DNA of 64,000 nucleotides from Mesorhizobium sp. PAMC28654 (GTDB lineage: Bacteria; Pseudomonadota; Alphaproteobacteria; Rhizobiales; Rhizobiaceae). The notes below the pieces were generated by a model. It made no database searches, was not told the origin of the DNA, and saw only the letters and a list, made by a program, of their open reading frames with translations. Below are positions 28,251-37,742 of this stretch, one piece after another. Numbering within the stretch: the first letter of the stretch is position 1; each line of letters starts with the position of its first letter. The stretch lies in contig NZ_CP085135.1 of assembly GCF_020616515.1 (NCBI RefSeq), forward strand, positions 248,001 to 312,000, read 5' to 3'. Position numbers and translations under genes: made by a program.

Positions 28251-28828
28251 TGACCGGGAAAAGGCTGATCATCTCGGCGCTGGTGCTGTCGCTCGTCCAG
28301 ATCGGCTTCCTGAGCTGGATCATTGCCGGCCGGGCGGCGATCCTGCGCAATGGCAAGGAGGTACTGCTGAAGGTCGAGCCGATAGACCCGCGCGACCTTC
28401 TGCGTGGCGACTACATTCTCCTTGGCTATGACATTTCCCGAATTCCAGTGAAGCTGATCGCCAACATCCCCGCGGGCAAACTGACCACGGACGATACATC
28501 GCTTGTGGTCAGGCTGAAGAAGGGCGCCGATGGTTATTGGCTGGCGACAACCGCGTGGTTCGGACAGGCTCCGTCACCCGCGGGCCCCGACGAAGCCGAT
28601 ATTGTCGGCAAGGTTGCTTCCGGCTGGGACCTCGGCTCGGACGCCACGATCGCGCCTGATTACGGCATCGAGCGGTTCTATCTGCCGGAGGGCGAGGGGA
28701 TGCCGATCCAGAACGACATGCGGGTGCGGCCGTTCGGCATCCGCGTCGCGCTTGCCGCTAATGGCACGGCGCAGATCAAGGCGCTGATGGATGGCGACAA
28801 GACGCTGTTCGAGGAGCCACTTTATTAG
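28247..28828 (+). CDS. GDYxxLxY-domain protein
   Basis: 193 residues with an N-terminal membrane helix (LIISALVLSLVQIGFLSWIIAG) and the family signature RGDYILLGYDISRIP near residue 60. The rest is predicted to be outside the cytoplasm: VRLKKGADGYWLATTAWFG, then YGIERFYLPEGEGM, a second conserved block. Function is unknown. It is coupled to the DUF2157 gene by a 4-bp overlap. Confidence 0.85.
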   Translation: MMTGKRLIISALVLSLVQIGFLSWIIAGRAAILRNGKEVLLKVEPIDPRDLLRGDYILLGYDISRIPVKLIANIPAGKLTTDDTSLVVRLKKGADGYWLATTAWFGQAPSPAGPDEADIVGKVASGWDLGSDATIAPDYGIERFYLPEGEGMPIQNDMRVRPFGIRVALAANGTAQIKALMDGDKTLFEEPLY

Positions 28829-28902
28829 AAATGGAATGCGACTGAAGGGTTCGGCCTGGCCTGTCAGCCATCGTAGATGACCTCATGGGGGATGGTCTGA
28901 TC

Positions 28903-30351
28903 ATGCCAATCATCTTGACGACGCGAGACGACGTAAACCTCGATACGGTTTTTCGTGTCGCCTGGAAAAGGGACACGGTCGAGATCAGCGGCAAGGCGCT
29001 CGATCGGATTGCCGAGTGCCGTGCCTGGTTCCTGCGGCTTATCGAATCCGATCCCGCGCCGGTCATTTATGGTGTGACCACCGCCATGGGCGAACTGGCG
29101 AGCCAGCGGCTCGCCCATGACGAGCGGGATCGTCATGCCCGCATCAAGGCGTTCGCAGCCGCGACATCCTTTGGCGAACCCTTGCCGGATCGCGTGGTCA
29201 GGGCGATCGTGCTTGCCCGCCTGACGAATTTTCTTGAGGGAAACGCCGCCACCACACCACGCATGGCGCTCGCCGTCGCCGCGATGCTGGATGGGGGAGC
29301 CATGCCCACGGTGCCGTCCGCCGGCCAGGGCGGCGCTGGTGAGATCCTGGCGCTCTATCCACTGTTCGCCGAGCTTACGGCGCATTTCGACCTCGAGGTC
29401 AAGGAAAGGGGCTCGCTCATCAACGGCTCGCCCTGCGCGGCAGCGCTTGTGGCCGACGCGGCCCTGGCGGCTCGCCGCCGGGTTCGGTTGGCGCAAAAGG
29501 TCTTCGCGCTGTCGATCGAGGCGTTTCGCGCGCCGTTGGAGCATTATGATGCAGCGCTCGATGCGCTGTGGGGCGACGAACATGAAGCCGCCGCGTTGCG
29601 CGGCCTGAGGGAATTTCTGGTCGGTGCTGGAGACGGACGGCGCAACTATCAGGCGCCCGTCAGCTACCGCATCGTGCCGCGCGTTCTCGGGCAGGCACAC
29701 CGCGCACTGGCGGCGGCGGAGCGGGCGGCGACCATTTCTCTGGCTTCGATATCGGACAACCCCGTCTATATCCCGCCTGACGATGCGCACCCGCTCGGCC
29801 GTTGCATCAGCACGGGCGGCTATCACAATGCCATGGCAACGCCGGCCCTGGATGATCTGGCGGCGATCTGGGCCGATATCTGCCTGCTGTGCGACCGTCA
29901 TGGCTCAAAGCTTCTGAACGGCAAGGTGTCGCAATTGCCGGATCTGTTGATGACGGGGCGGCACTGGGCCGACAGCGATGGCCATGGCAATGTCGGTTAT
30001 GTGCCGATGGCGATCACCGGCTATCTGGAACAAGCCAAGCTGGCGGCGCAACGCACTTTCATTCCCGGAACGGAATCAGCTGGCGCCGGGCAGGACGATG
30101 TCGCGACAACGGCGTTCTTCGCCTGGACGAAGGAGGCGACCGCCGGCCGCTGCGCCGACGCAGCGATGGCGATGCTGGCGATGATAGCCTCGCAGGCGCT
30201 TGACGTCACCGGTCGCGCGCCGCCGCCGGCGCTTCAGCCGTTCGTTGAGGATATCAGGAGCCTCGTGCCGCCGGTTGGCGACGATCGCGTGCTTGGGCCC
30301 GAACTTGCGAAGCTGGCCGCGTGGTTCACAAAGCAGGTCTTTGAGGCGTAG
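28903..30351 (+). CDS. HAL/PAL-family ammonia-lyase homologue lacking the ASG (MIO) triad
   Basis: 482 residues from the ATG at 28903; an in-frame start at 28885 is also possible. The family scaffold is clear: PVIYGVTTAMGEL (catalytic Tyr), LINGSPCAAAL (cofactor-region Asn), the QAPVSYRIVPRVLG segment, SISDNPVYIP, STGGYHNAMATPALD and a C-terminal ESAGAGQDDVATT. Where active histidine or phenylalanine ammonia-lyases have GSVGASGDLAPL, this protein reads AGQGGAGEILAL (about residues 140-151). No Ala-Ser-Gly is available to form the MIO electrophile. No other hut genes are nearby. It may have lost lyase activity or use different chemistry. Confidence 0.85.
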   Translation: MPIILTTRDDVNLDTVFRVAWKRDTVEISGKALDRIAECRAWFLRLIESDPAPVIYGVTTAMGELASQRLAHDERDRHARIKAFAAATSFGEPLPDRVVRAIVLARLTNFLEGNAATTPRMALAVAAMLDGGAMPTVPSAGQGGAGEILALYPLFAELTAHFDLEVKERGSLINGSPCAAALVADAALAARRRVRLAQKVFALSIEAFRAPLEHYDAALDALWGDEHEAAALRGLREFLVGAGDGRRNYQAPVSYRIVPRVLGQAHRALAAAERAATISLASISDNPVYIPPDDAHPLGRCISTGGYHNAMATPALDDLAAIWADICLLCDRHGSKLLNGKVSQLPDLLMTGRHWADSDGHGNVGYVPMAITGYLEQAKLAAQRTFIPGTESAGAGQDDVATTAFFAWTKEATAGRCADAAMAMLAMIASQALDVTGRAPPPALQPFVEDIRSLVPPVGDDRVLGPELAKLAAWFTKQVFEA

Positions 30352-30450
30352 GGCCGGTTCGCGTCGACCGACCCACGATATTGGTGCCGATGAAGCGAAC
30401 CCGCGCGCCTTTCGGCACTTCAAACCTAAATCCGCTGTTGGGAGCAGCAG

Positions 30451-30533
30451 TGGTGCGGGTAGAGGGACTCGAACCCCCACGTTTTCACGCCAGAACCTAA
30501 ATCTGGTGCGTCTACCAATTCCGCCATACCCGC
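30451..30533 (-). tRNA. tRNA-Leu (UAG anticodon)
   Basis: Read on the minus strand it begins GCGGGTATGGCGGAATTGGT, has the anticodon stem CCAGA/TCTGG with loop TTTAGGT (anticodon TAG), an extra arm, the T-arm GGGGGTTCGAGTCCC, and an encoded CCA. The long variable arm is typical of a class II leucine tRNA. Confidence 0.96.
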
Positions 30534-30737
30534 CGGTCTGGTGACCTGTGCCACGTCTATGTCACAGCCCATGTCACAAGTTCAAGGGACTAAAACCCGC
30601 GGACACAGGATGTATGGCTTGTTAGTGTGCTCGCCCATAGTCCCAACGCTATTCGAATTAGAGCGTGAACCCATTATTCGAACTTACGCGCAGTTGTGGA
30701 GAGAGCCTGCTCAGAAAGCAGCACGAAGCGCTTATTG

Positions 30738-31799
30738 TCACGTAGCCGCATGCGTCGCTGGCCAGGGCAGTATCACGATTTTGCCGCCGAACCCGCCAGC
30801 GTCGATACGTGTGTGGATATCTTTCGCCGCCGCGAGAGGTTCGCGACCGACAACCATTGGATGAATGGCTCCGTTGCGGAGCAAATCGAACAATGCAGCC
30901 ATATCAGCCCTAAATTCTTCAGGATGCGACACGCGGCGGTCCGTGATGCTGTACCAAACCGCTGTGCGGCCACGAAACAGGAAGCTCAATGCGCCCCATA
31001 GCTTCAGGCGTGCCAATCCTAACCCAGCCGCGATTAGGTTTTCGTGCCCGATCGCCATGGTCTGGGAGCCATAGCCGATAAGGGTGCCCCCTGGCGCGAG
31101 ACAGGCGAATGACCGGTTGAAATGCGCCCCGCCGATCGCATCGAATGCTGCATCGACACCGGCGCCGCCTACTCGCCCAGTCGTGAGGCCACGCACCGCG
31201 TCAACGAAGTCGCCAGCCCGATAGTCGATTGCCTTGGCACCAAATCGCTCGACCACGGCAAGGTTTGCCGCCGAACAGGTGCCGATTGCCTTGAGGCCAA
31301 AATGGCGCGAGAGATCGAGTAGCGCCGTACCGACCGAGCCTGATGCGCCGACGACGAGGACCATATCGCCGGGAGACAAGCGACGATAGCGCGTGAGCAT
31401 CTGAAAGGCCGTAAGGTAGGCGAGAGGTATGCAAACGGCCTCCGCGGCATCGATGCCATCTGGAACCGGCACAAGAAAACGCGCGGCACGAATTGCATAT
31501 TGCGCGTAACCACCGACCACGCACAGATCGGCAACGATTTGCCCTTCACGCGGCGAGACAACGTCGGGGCCAGCCTTCTCCACAACACCAACCAGGTCGT
31601 AGCCGGGTGTAAACGGCAGCGGCCCCTTGAAGTCGGGGTAACGGCCACGCCGAATGAAACTGTCCGTGAAACCGGTCCCGGCTGCCAGTACCTTGATGCG
31701 TACCTCGCCGACACCTGGATTTGGAATTGTTGGCTCGCTCACCAACTCCAGGACCTCCGGGCCGCCGAAGTGGGATATGCGAACGCGTTGCCAGGACAT
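30738..31799 (-). CDS. Medium-chain dehydrogenase/reductase (quinone oxidoreductase-like)
   Basis: About 353 residues from the ATG at 31799 (MSWQRVRISHFGGPEVLELV). The N-terminal GroES-like domain has GEVRIKVLAAGTGFTDSFIRRG and LPFTPGYDLVGVV. The NAD(P)-binding motif is VLVVGASGSVGTALLDLSRHFG. The structural and catalytic zinc cysteines of alcohol dehydrogenases are not evident, so a zinc-independent quinone oxidoreductase or enoyl reductase role is more likely. It lies alone between tRNA-Leu and tig, with about 400 bp of noncoding DNA upstream. Confidence 0.82.
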   Translation of the reverse strand: MSWQRVRISHFGGPEVLELVSEPTIPNPGVGEVRIKVLAAGTGFTDSFIRRGRYPDFKGPLPFTPGYDLVGVVEKAGPDVVSPREGQIVADLCVVGGYAQYAIRAARFLVPVPDGIDAAEAVCIPLAYLTAFQMLTRYRRLSPGDMVLVVGASGSVGTALLDLSRHFGLKAIGTCSAANLAVVERFGAKAIDYRAGDFVDAVRGLTTGRVGGAGVDAAFDAIGGAHFNRSFACLAPGGTLIGYGSQTMAIGHENLIAAGLGLARLKLWGALSFLFRGRTAVWYSITDRRVSHPEEFRADMAALFDLLRNGAIHPMVVGREPLAAAKDIHTRIDAGGFGGKIVILPWPATHAAT

Positions 31800-32196
31800 T
31801 ATGAAACCGTAGCACATTCGATTCCATAAGCGAGACTAACATTACGAGTCACCGCTTGGACCGGTCGCCGACGTAGCCATCATTCTGTCAATGTCGGGGA
31901 CAATATGACAGCCACCAGTCAAAACGCGAAGATGGTTGAAAATTAGCCTAGCCTGTGACAAAAGGCGTGTCGAATGTGACGGGACGCGACGATCCGCTTC
32001 TGCAGAATGTGATAAGAAGTAGGAAAAACAAAGACTTATTCACATTTTGGGGCGCAGTTTGGTGAAGATTTGAGCCGTATTTTCGGTCAAATCGCCAGGT
32101 TCCGTACCAAAAGCCATTCCCGGCAAGAATATACCGGCAGGCTGTGAACGGCAGGAGCCGTTTGGCAGCCTCATTGGTGAAAACAAAGGTTCTACT

Positions 32197-33687
32197 ATGC
32201 AGGTCACCGAAACCCTCAATTCCGGTCTCAAGCGCGAGATCAAGATCACCGTGCCGGCCGGTGACATGGAGGCCAAGCTGATGGCGCGGCTTTCCGACGC
32301 CAGGAACAAGGTCCGCATCAATGGCTTCCGCCCCGGCAAGGTGCCGGTGCAGCACCTGCGCAAGGTCTACGGCAAGTCGTTCATGGCCGAAGTCGTCAAC
32401 GAGATCCTCAATGATTCGACCCGTTCGATCATTTCGGGCCGCGGTGAAAAAGCCGCCATGCAGCCCGAGGTCATCATGACCGAGGACGAGAAGGAAGCCG
32501 AGAAGATCCTGGCTGGCGGCGTCGATTTCGAATTCCGCCTGAACTACGAGATCATCCCGGCCATCGAGATCAAGGATTTCTCCGACATCAAGGTGACCCG
32601 TCAGGTGTTCGACGTGCCGGATTCCGAGATCGACGAGCAGGTCCAGCGCGTCGCCGAATCGGCACGCAGCTATGAGCCGAAGACTGGCAAGGCCGCCAAT
32701 GGCGACCGCGTGACCATTGATTATCTCGGCAAGATCGACGGTGAAGCCTTCAATGGCGGCGCCGGCACCGACCAGCCGCTGGTGCTGGGCTCCAAGGAGT
32801 TTATCCCTGGCTTCGAGGAGCAGCTCGTCGGCACCAAGGCCGGTGACGAGAAGCAGGTCACCGTGACCTTCCCGGAAAATTACCAGGCAGCACATCTCGC
32901 CGGCAAGGAAGCGACCTTCGACGTCACCGTCAAGGAAGTCTCCCAGCCCGGCGCGCTCGAAATCAACGACGAGACCGCGAAGAACCTCGGCCTGGAGTCG
33001 CTGGAGCGCCTGCGCGATGTGGTGCGTGGCCAGATCGAGAACCAGTTCGGCGCCATGACGCGCCAGAAGGTCAAGCGCCAGTTGCTCGACCAACTCGATG
33101 CGTCCTACTCGTTCGAAGCACCGTCGAAGCTTGTCGAAGCCGAGTTCAACAACATCTGGGCCCAGGTCAATCGCGACCTGGAAGCAGCCGGCCGGACCTT
33201 CGCCGACGAAGAGACGACGGAAGAAGAGGCTCGCGCCGAGTATCTGCGCCTTGCCGAACGCCGCGTGCGCCTCGGCCTGGTTCTGGCCGAAATCGGTGAG
33301 AAGGCCGGCGTTACCGTTTCCGACGAAGAGCTGCAGCGTGGCCTGTTCGAGCAGGTGCGCCGCTATCCGGCCAACCAGCAGCAGGAAGTCTTCGAATTCT
33401 ACCGCAGCAACCCCGAAGCGTTGAACACGCTGCGCGCGCCGATGTTCGAGGAGAAGGTTGTCGACCATCTGCTCGGCCAGATCGCCGTCACCGACGTCAA
33501 GGTGAGCAAGGAAGAGCTGATGGCCGACGACGAGGAGGCCGAAACCACCGCCAAGGCGAAGCCTGCCAAGAAGGCTGCGTCGAAAAAGGCAGAGGCCAAG
33601 GCAAGCGACGACAAGGCCGGCGACGACGCGGAAGAGCCCAAGAAGAAGGCCGCGCCGAAGAAAAAAGCCGCCAAGGACGCCGAATAA
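32197..33687 (+). CDS. tig: Trigger factor
   Basis: Ribosome-associated chaperone and prolyl isomerase, 496 residues. The N-terminal ribosome-binding loop reads [18 protein letters not shown]. The FKBP-type domain contains [20 protein letters not shown] and [19 protein letters not shown] long helical C-terminal chaperone domain follows, ending in a Lys/Ala-rich, disordered tail ([15 protein letters not shown]) usual for rhizobial Tig. An A-rich leader of about 200 bp precedes the gene. Confidence 0.96.
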   Translation: MQVTETLNSGLKREIKITVPAGDMEAKLMARLSDARNKVRINGFRPGKVPVQHLRKVYGKSFMAEVVNEILNDSTRSIISGRGEKAAMQPEVIMTEDEKEAEKILAGGVDFEFRLNYEIIPAIEIKDFSDIKVTRQVFDVPDSEIDEQVQRVAESARSYEPKTGKAANGDRVTIDYLGKIDGEAFNGGAGTDQPLVLGSKEFIPGFEEQLVGTKAGDEKQVTVTFPENYQAAHLAGKEATFDVTVKEVSQPGALEINDETAKNLGLESLERLRDVVRGQIENQFGAMTRQKVKRQLLDQLDASYSFEAPSKLVEAEFNNIWAQVNRDLEAAGRTFADEETTEEEARAEYLRLAERRVRLGLVLAEIGEKAGVTVSDEELQRGLFEQVRRYPANQQQEVFEFYRSNPEALNTLRAPMFEEKVVDHLLGQIAVTDVKVSKEELMADDEEAETTAKAKPAKKAASKKAEAKASDDKAGDDAEEPKKKAAPKKKAAKDAE

Positions 33688-33712
33688 GAACGATTTTCCA
33701 ATGAATTGAGAA

Positions 33713-33737
33713 GGGCCGCCCTTGGGGCGGCCTTTTT
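33713..33737 (+). terminator. Rho-independent terminator after tig
   Basis: Hairpin GGGCCGCCC/GGGGCGGCC with a TT loop and a five-T tract, starting about 25 bp after the tig stop. Confidence 0.85.
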
Positions 33738-33843
33738 CGTTGCGAAACTGCAACAGCCGACTCGCTTACGGACGGCTGCAATGGCGATACGAAGCTTTGA
33801 TCATTATCTGCGCTGAATGCGGAGTGCAGGGTTGGAGGGATCG

Positions 33844-34155
33844 TTGAGGTTGTTCTTCGACATGGGGCTTGCTGTTGCGGCAGCGCTTGTTCTTGCCGGG
33901 GCATGCGGCGTTGTGCGTGCCGACGCCGCTGTTGGCGACTGGCGTTTCGCCAAGGACGGCGATGGCCTGGTTACAGCCTCGCTCTATGCCACGAACAAGC
34001 TGATCACGGGTGGCGGCGCCCTGAGCTACAGCCCCGTGCTGACCATTGCTTGCCGGTCCGGCGGCGAGCCGCGCTGGACCGAATGGCTGCAGCTGAACGA
34101 TGCCGTCTCCGCCAGCCGCAAGATCACCGTTTCGGTTGCCATCGACAGTCGCGGC
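33844..34155 (+). pseudogene. Exported hypothetical protein, truncated at a rearrangement junction
   Basis: A signal peptide (GLAVAAALVLAGACGVVRADA) is followed by VGDWRFAKDGDGLVTASLYATN and SYSPVLTIACRSGGEPRWTEW, then RKITVSVAIDSRG, a conserved-looking rhizobial exported protein. A GGAGGG sequence suits the TTG at 33844; ATG at 33862 is an alternative. After about 34155 the frame enters a short response-regulator-like peptide and then DNA antisense to the kinase gene. The rest of the protein is missing. The downstream kinase is cut at the same junction, so both genes were damaged by one event. Confidence 0.6.
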
Positions 34156-36101
34156 CAGATGCCGCTCATGGATGGTTTGACCGCAACACGAGCCGCAATG
34201 CCTATGCCTGTATCCGAAACGGTGAACCGCAAGGCGGTTGGAACCAAGCGATCCTCACCCGGTTCAACCTTTAAAAATACCCGCCCTGATTGGGTGAACT
34301 TGATCGCATTGCCAAGCAAGTTGAGGAGCACCTGCCGCAGCCGCGTCGGATCGCCGACCAGGTCATTGCTGACACTGGTTCCAATTTCGCACACCAGCAC
34401 CAGCCCTTTCTCGTGGGCACGAGGCGCCACCATCTCGATCACCTTTTCCAGGTGGTCGCTCAACGAAAAGCCTGTTTGTTCCAGATCGAGCTGAGAGGCT
34501 TCGACCTTCGAGAGGTCCAGGATGTCGTTGATGAGGTTCAGCAAGTTATCGCCGGAACGGCGGAATATCTGCACGTACTTGTCTTGTTCGGGGGAAAGTG
34601 GGGTCTTTGCGAGGAGGTCGGCGATGCCCATGATTGCATTCATGGGCGTGCGGATCTCATGGCTCATGCTGGCAAGAAAATCTGACTTGGTTCTGCTCGC
34701 GCTTTCAGCTGCCGCCTTGGCTTGCTGCAGTTCCACTTCCACGCGCTTTCGCTCCGTGACGTCGCGCGCCGCGGCGAAGACGCCCTGCAATGTGCGGCCC
34801 CGATCGTAGAAAGTCGTGGCGTTATAGGACACGACGGTCTGCTTGCCGTCTCGGGCGCGAGCCGTAAGCTCGTAGTCGGTCACCGACTTTTCGCTGAGCA
34901 CGCGTTTGATCCCCGCTTCCGCCCGCTCCGGATCGGTGAAGCAGTCCTTGAACGGAGCGCCGATCAATTCGTCACGGGTGCAGCCGGTGAGCGCCTCCGT
35001 CTGTTTGTTGACGTCCGTAATGATGCCGGCTGGGTCGATCGTCATCAGGGCGTCGATGTTCGATTCGATCAGCGAGCGCGTGTAGAATTGCTGATCGCGC
35101 AAACGCTGGTCGGACTTCTTTTGCTCTTCTTCGACCAGTTTGCGCGCGGTATTGTCGGTGCCGATCAGGAGGTATCCGATGATCCCGTCCTGTGCGTCGC
35201 GTAGCGCCGTGACTGACACCACCGCAGGGAAGCGCGTTCCATCCTTGCGGATGTAGGTCAGTTCGTAGATGTCTTCTATTCCGCGCGATGCCTTGAAAAC
35301 CAGGGCCTCAAAACCCGGCTCGATCATGGTCGCTAGTTCGATGCTCAAGGCCCGAGCGCGCAAGATCAGCTCCTGAGGATCGGAGATGTCGGCCGGCGTG
35401 ATCGTGTTCATCATCTCGGCCGCCGTGTAACCAAGCATCCGCTCGGCGCCGACATTGAAGATCTGAATCACACCTTTGGCGTCGGTGGCGATGCTGGAGA
35501 AGTTGGCGCTGTTGAAGATCGCGCTCTGCAACGCGCCTGCCTGGAGGAGCGCTTCTTCAGCCTCCTTGCGCGCGGTGTTGTCGGTGCCGATCAGGAGGTA
35601 TCCGATGATGCCGTCCTGCGCGTCGCGCAAGGCTGTGACTGACACCACTGCCGGAAACCGGCTTCCGTCCTTGCGAATATAGGTCAGTTCATAGATGTCC
35701 TCGATTCCGCGCGAGGCCTTGAACACCAGGGCCTCGAAGCCTGGCGTGATCGATGTCGAAAGCTCCGCGCTCAAGGCTTGAGCGCGCGCAATCAACTCCT
35801 GCGGATCGGAGATGTCGGCCGGGGTGATCGTGTTCATCACTTCGGCTGCCGTGTAGCCAAGCATCCGCTCGGCGCCGACGTTGAAGATCTGAATCACACC
35901 CTTGGCGTCGGTCGCGATGCTGGAAAAATTCGCACTGTTAAAGATCGCGCTCTGCAGGGCGCCCGCTTTAACGATGGACTCGTCCGTCTGATGATGTGCT
36001 GCGTTGTCAGGGGACAGGGGAAGTGGGTTCTCGATGTCTTCTCCGTGGGTAAATTCGAGGTCAGGTTTCCTGACAAAAACTTGCGGCCGCCACTCGTACA
36101 A
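34026..36101 (-). pseudogene. Truncated PAS-domain sensor histidine kinase
   Basis: Three PAS domains (the first two nearly identical, about residues 50-185 and 192-327; the third about 345-455), then a HisKA domain with H-box SHEIRTPMNAIMG near residue 478. The ATPase domain starts with an N-box (LLGNAIKF) and a G1-box (VSDTGIGIA) and stops there. Codons beyond position 34194 are unrelated, and the G2 box (GTGLGL) is absent. Without it ATP binding should fail, so the gene is probably non-functional. The response regulator gene lies 24 bp upstream on the same strand. No transmembrane segment is seen, so it was a cytosolic sensor. Confidence 0.82.
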
Positions 36102-36124
36102 ATGTTGAAAGCCACGAAGCCATG

Positions 36125-36487
36125 TCAGTGAAGAAGTTCCGCGACGGAATATTCAAGTTGAGCGGGAGAATAGGGTTTCTGAAGGAATTGTCCTCCACCG
36201 ACGAACATCTCTGTCATACCGGCGGTGAGAGGGCTACCGGACGTGTATAGCACACGCAATCCCGGCTGAAGCTTGATTGCCTGGTTCGCCACGTCGTATC
36301 CACCGAGGGCCAATGCGCTGAGGCGGATATCGACAAAGAGCGCGTCAATTTGTTGAGACGTCGACAGGTGCAAGAGTGCTGCTGCGAGATCGCCGGCCAA
36401 GAGGACGGTGTGACCCAAGTCGCCAATTGTCCACTCGGCGGTTTGGCGGATGAATACTTCGTCTTCGACGATGAGAATAACGGCCAT
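36125..36487 (-). CDS. Single-domain response regulator
   Basis: 120 residues from the second Met (MAVILIVEDEVFIRQTAEW), consisting only of a receiver domain. The acidic pair (ED), the phospho-acceptor Asp in ALFVDIRLS and the Lys of QKPYSP are all present, with a Thr/Ser switch in VLYTSGSP. The phospho-acceptor loop is unusually extended (LSALALGGYDVANQ). It has no output domain, so it would signal by protein contact. It precedes the truncated kinase on the same strand and lies downstream of radC. Confidence 0.88.
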   Translation of the reverse strand: MAVILIVEDEVFIRQTAEWTIGDLGHTVLLAGDLAAALLHLSTSQQIDALFVDIRLSALALGGYDVANQAIKLQPGLRVLYTSGSPLTAGMTEMFVGGGQFLQKPYSPAQLEYSVAELLH

Positions 36488-36725
36488 CAATGGGCCATGA
36501 GCAGCAAAACCGGCATGTTATCAGAAGTCCCCCGACTGCGGAGCTCGCAGTCAACACGGAACTCGCGTCTCGGGGCATGGTTCCATGAGGTGTCGTATTA
36601 TTGTTCGTGAGCGAAAGCTGTCTTCGTGATCCCGATTGCAAACGTTGAATCGAACGCCATCCGCACCTCTCGTAAAAGGCCTTCCAGGGCAAGTATGTGC
36701 TTGGACAGATAAGTGGCCTCAATGC

Positions 36726-37496
36726 TCAGATCAGCAGCAGGCCCTTCATGCTAGAATAGCCTTTCTTGCCGATGATGATGTGGTCGTGGACGGAGATGCC
36801 CAAGCGCTTGCCGGCATCGATGATTTCCTTGGTCATCTCGATGTCGGCGCGCGAGGGCGTCGGGTCGCCGGACGGATGATTGTGGACCAGGATGATCGCC
36901 GTGGCGGCCAGTTCAAGCGCACGCTTGATGACTTCCCGGGGATAGACCGGTGTGTGATCGACCGTGCCGACCTGCTGCACCTCATCGGCAATCAGCGCAT
37001 TCTTCTTGTCCAGGAACAGGATGCGGAACTGCTCGCGCTGCTCGAAGGCCATGGCCGAGCGGCAATAGTCGAGAACCTGCGTCCAGGACGAGAGCACCTC
37101 ACGGCCCAATACCTCGCCGCGCGCCATGCGCTGCGCCGTCGCCGCGACGACCTTCAGGTCGAGCGCCACCGCCGGCCCGATGCCCTTGACCTCCTGCAAC
37201 AGGCCAACAGGCGCGCCGAGCACCTCGGCCAGCGTGCCGAAGCGCGCCAGCAATGCCTTGGCGACCGGCTTGGTATCAGTGCGCGGGATCAGGCGAAAAA
37301 GCAGGAGCTCCAAAAGCTCGTAGTCGGGCAGGGCGTCAGGGCCGGCGCCGGCAAAGCGTTCACGCAGGCGGTCGCGATGGCCGATATAGTGCGGCTTTTC
37401 CTCGATCGTCGAGGCCTTTGCCGGCGGTCGGATCGGTGCTTCGGAGAAAAAACTCCGTTCATCGTCGTCGCTGGTCTTCCCCATATGCCCCCGCAT
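36726..37496 (-). CDS. radC: DNA repair-associated protein RadC (JAB domain)
   Basis: 256 residues (start 37496; the ATG at 37484 is equally possible). A helix-hairpin-helix-like N-terminal part ([20 protein letters not shown] in LQ-type context) precedes the JAMM metalloprotease motif in [20 protein letters not shown] near residue 195, where the His, His and Asp ligands are intact. The exact function of RadC is unsettled. In many rhizobia radC lies just downstream of map; here about 6.3 kb of other genes separate them. Confidence 0.9.
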   Translation of the reverse strand: MRGHMGKTSDDDERSFFSEAPIRPPAKASTIEEKPHYIGHRDRLRERFAGAGPDALPDYELLELLLFRLIPRTDTKPVAKALLARFGTLAEVLGAPVGLLQEVKGIGPAVALDLKVVAATAQRMARGEVLGREVLSSWTQVLDYCRSAMAFEQREQFRILFLDKKNALIADEVQQVGTVDHTPVYPREVIKRALELAATAIILVHNHPSGDPTPSRADIEMTKEIIDAGKRLGISVHDHIIIGKKGYSSMKGLLLI

Positions 37497-37542
37497 CCGG
37501 CCAGTCAGCCAGGCAAAACTGCCGCCCGACTTGCCAAAACAC

Positions 37543-37623
37543 TAGAGCATGATCCCGAAAAGTGGAAACCGGTTTTCTCGGACAAACGGTTCCCGTTTGT
37601 CCTGAGATCATGCTCAAACAAAA
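37543..37623. repeat. Intergenic palindromic repeat, family 2, copy 2
   Basis: Begins TAGAGCATGATCCCGAAAAG and ends GATCATGCTCAAACAAAA. The outer arms GAGCATGAT/ATCATGCTC are complementary, and an inner CGGACAAACGG/CCCGTTTGTCC pairing forms a second stem. This GATCATGCTC unit is a familiar dispersed palindrome of Mesorhizobium and relatives. A diverged copy is at 18787-18838. It lies upstream of radC. Confidence 0.8.
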
Positions 37624-37742
37624 ATGATAGAGCCCATCCCATCGGGATACAGGTTCCAGGCGGGCAGGGCTGAGCGGCCGAGGTTTGGGCGGCAGGGTGA
37701 AATTCCGAAGGCTGTCACACAAGGTCGCGATCGAGTGTTGCT

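Noticed and set aside
30534..30737. Possible attachment site or integrase trace beside tRNA-Leu
   Set aside because: No duplicated tRNA 3' end and no integrase are found nearby; the segment lies on the 5' side of the tRNA.
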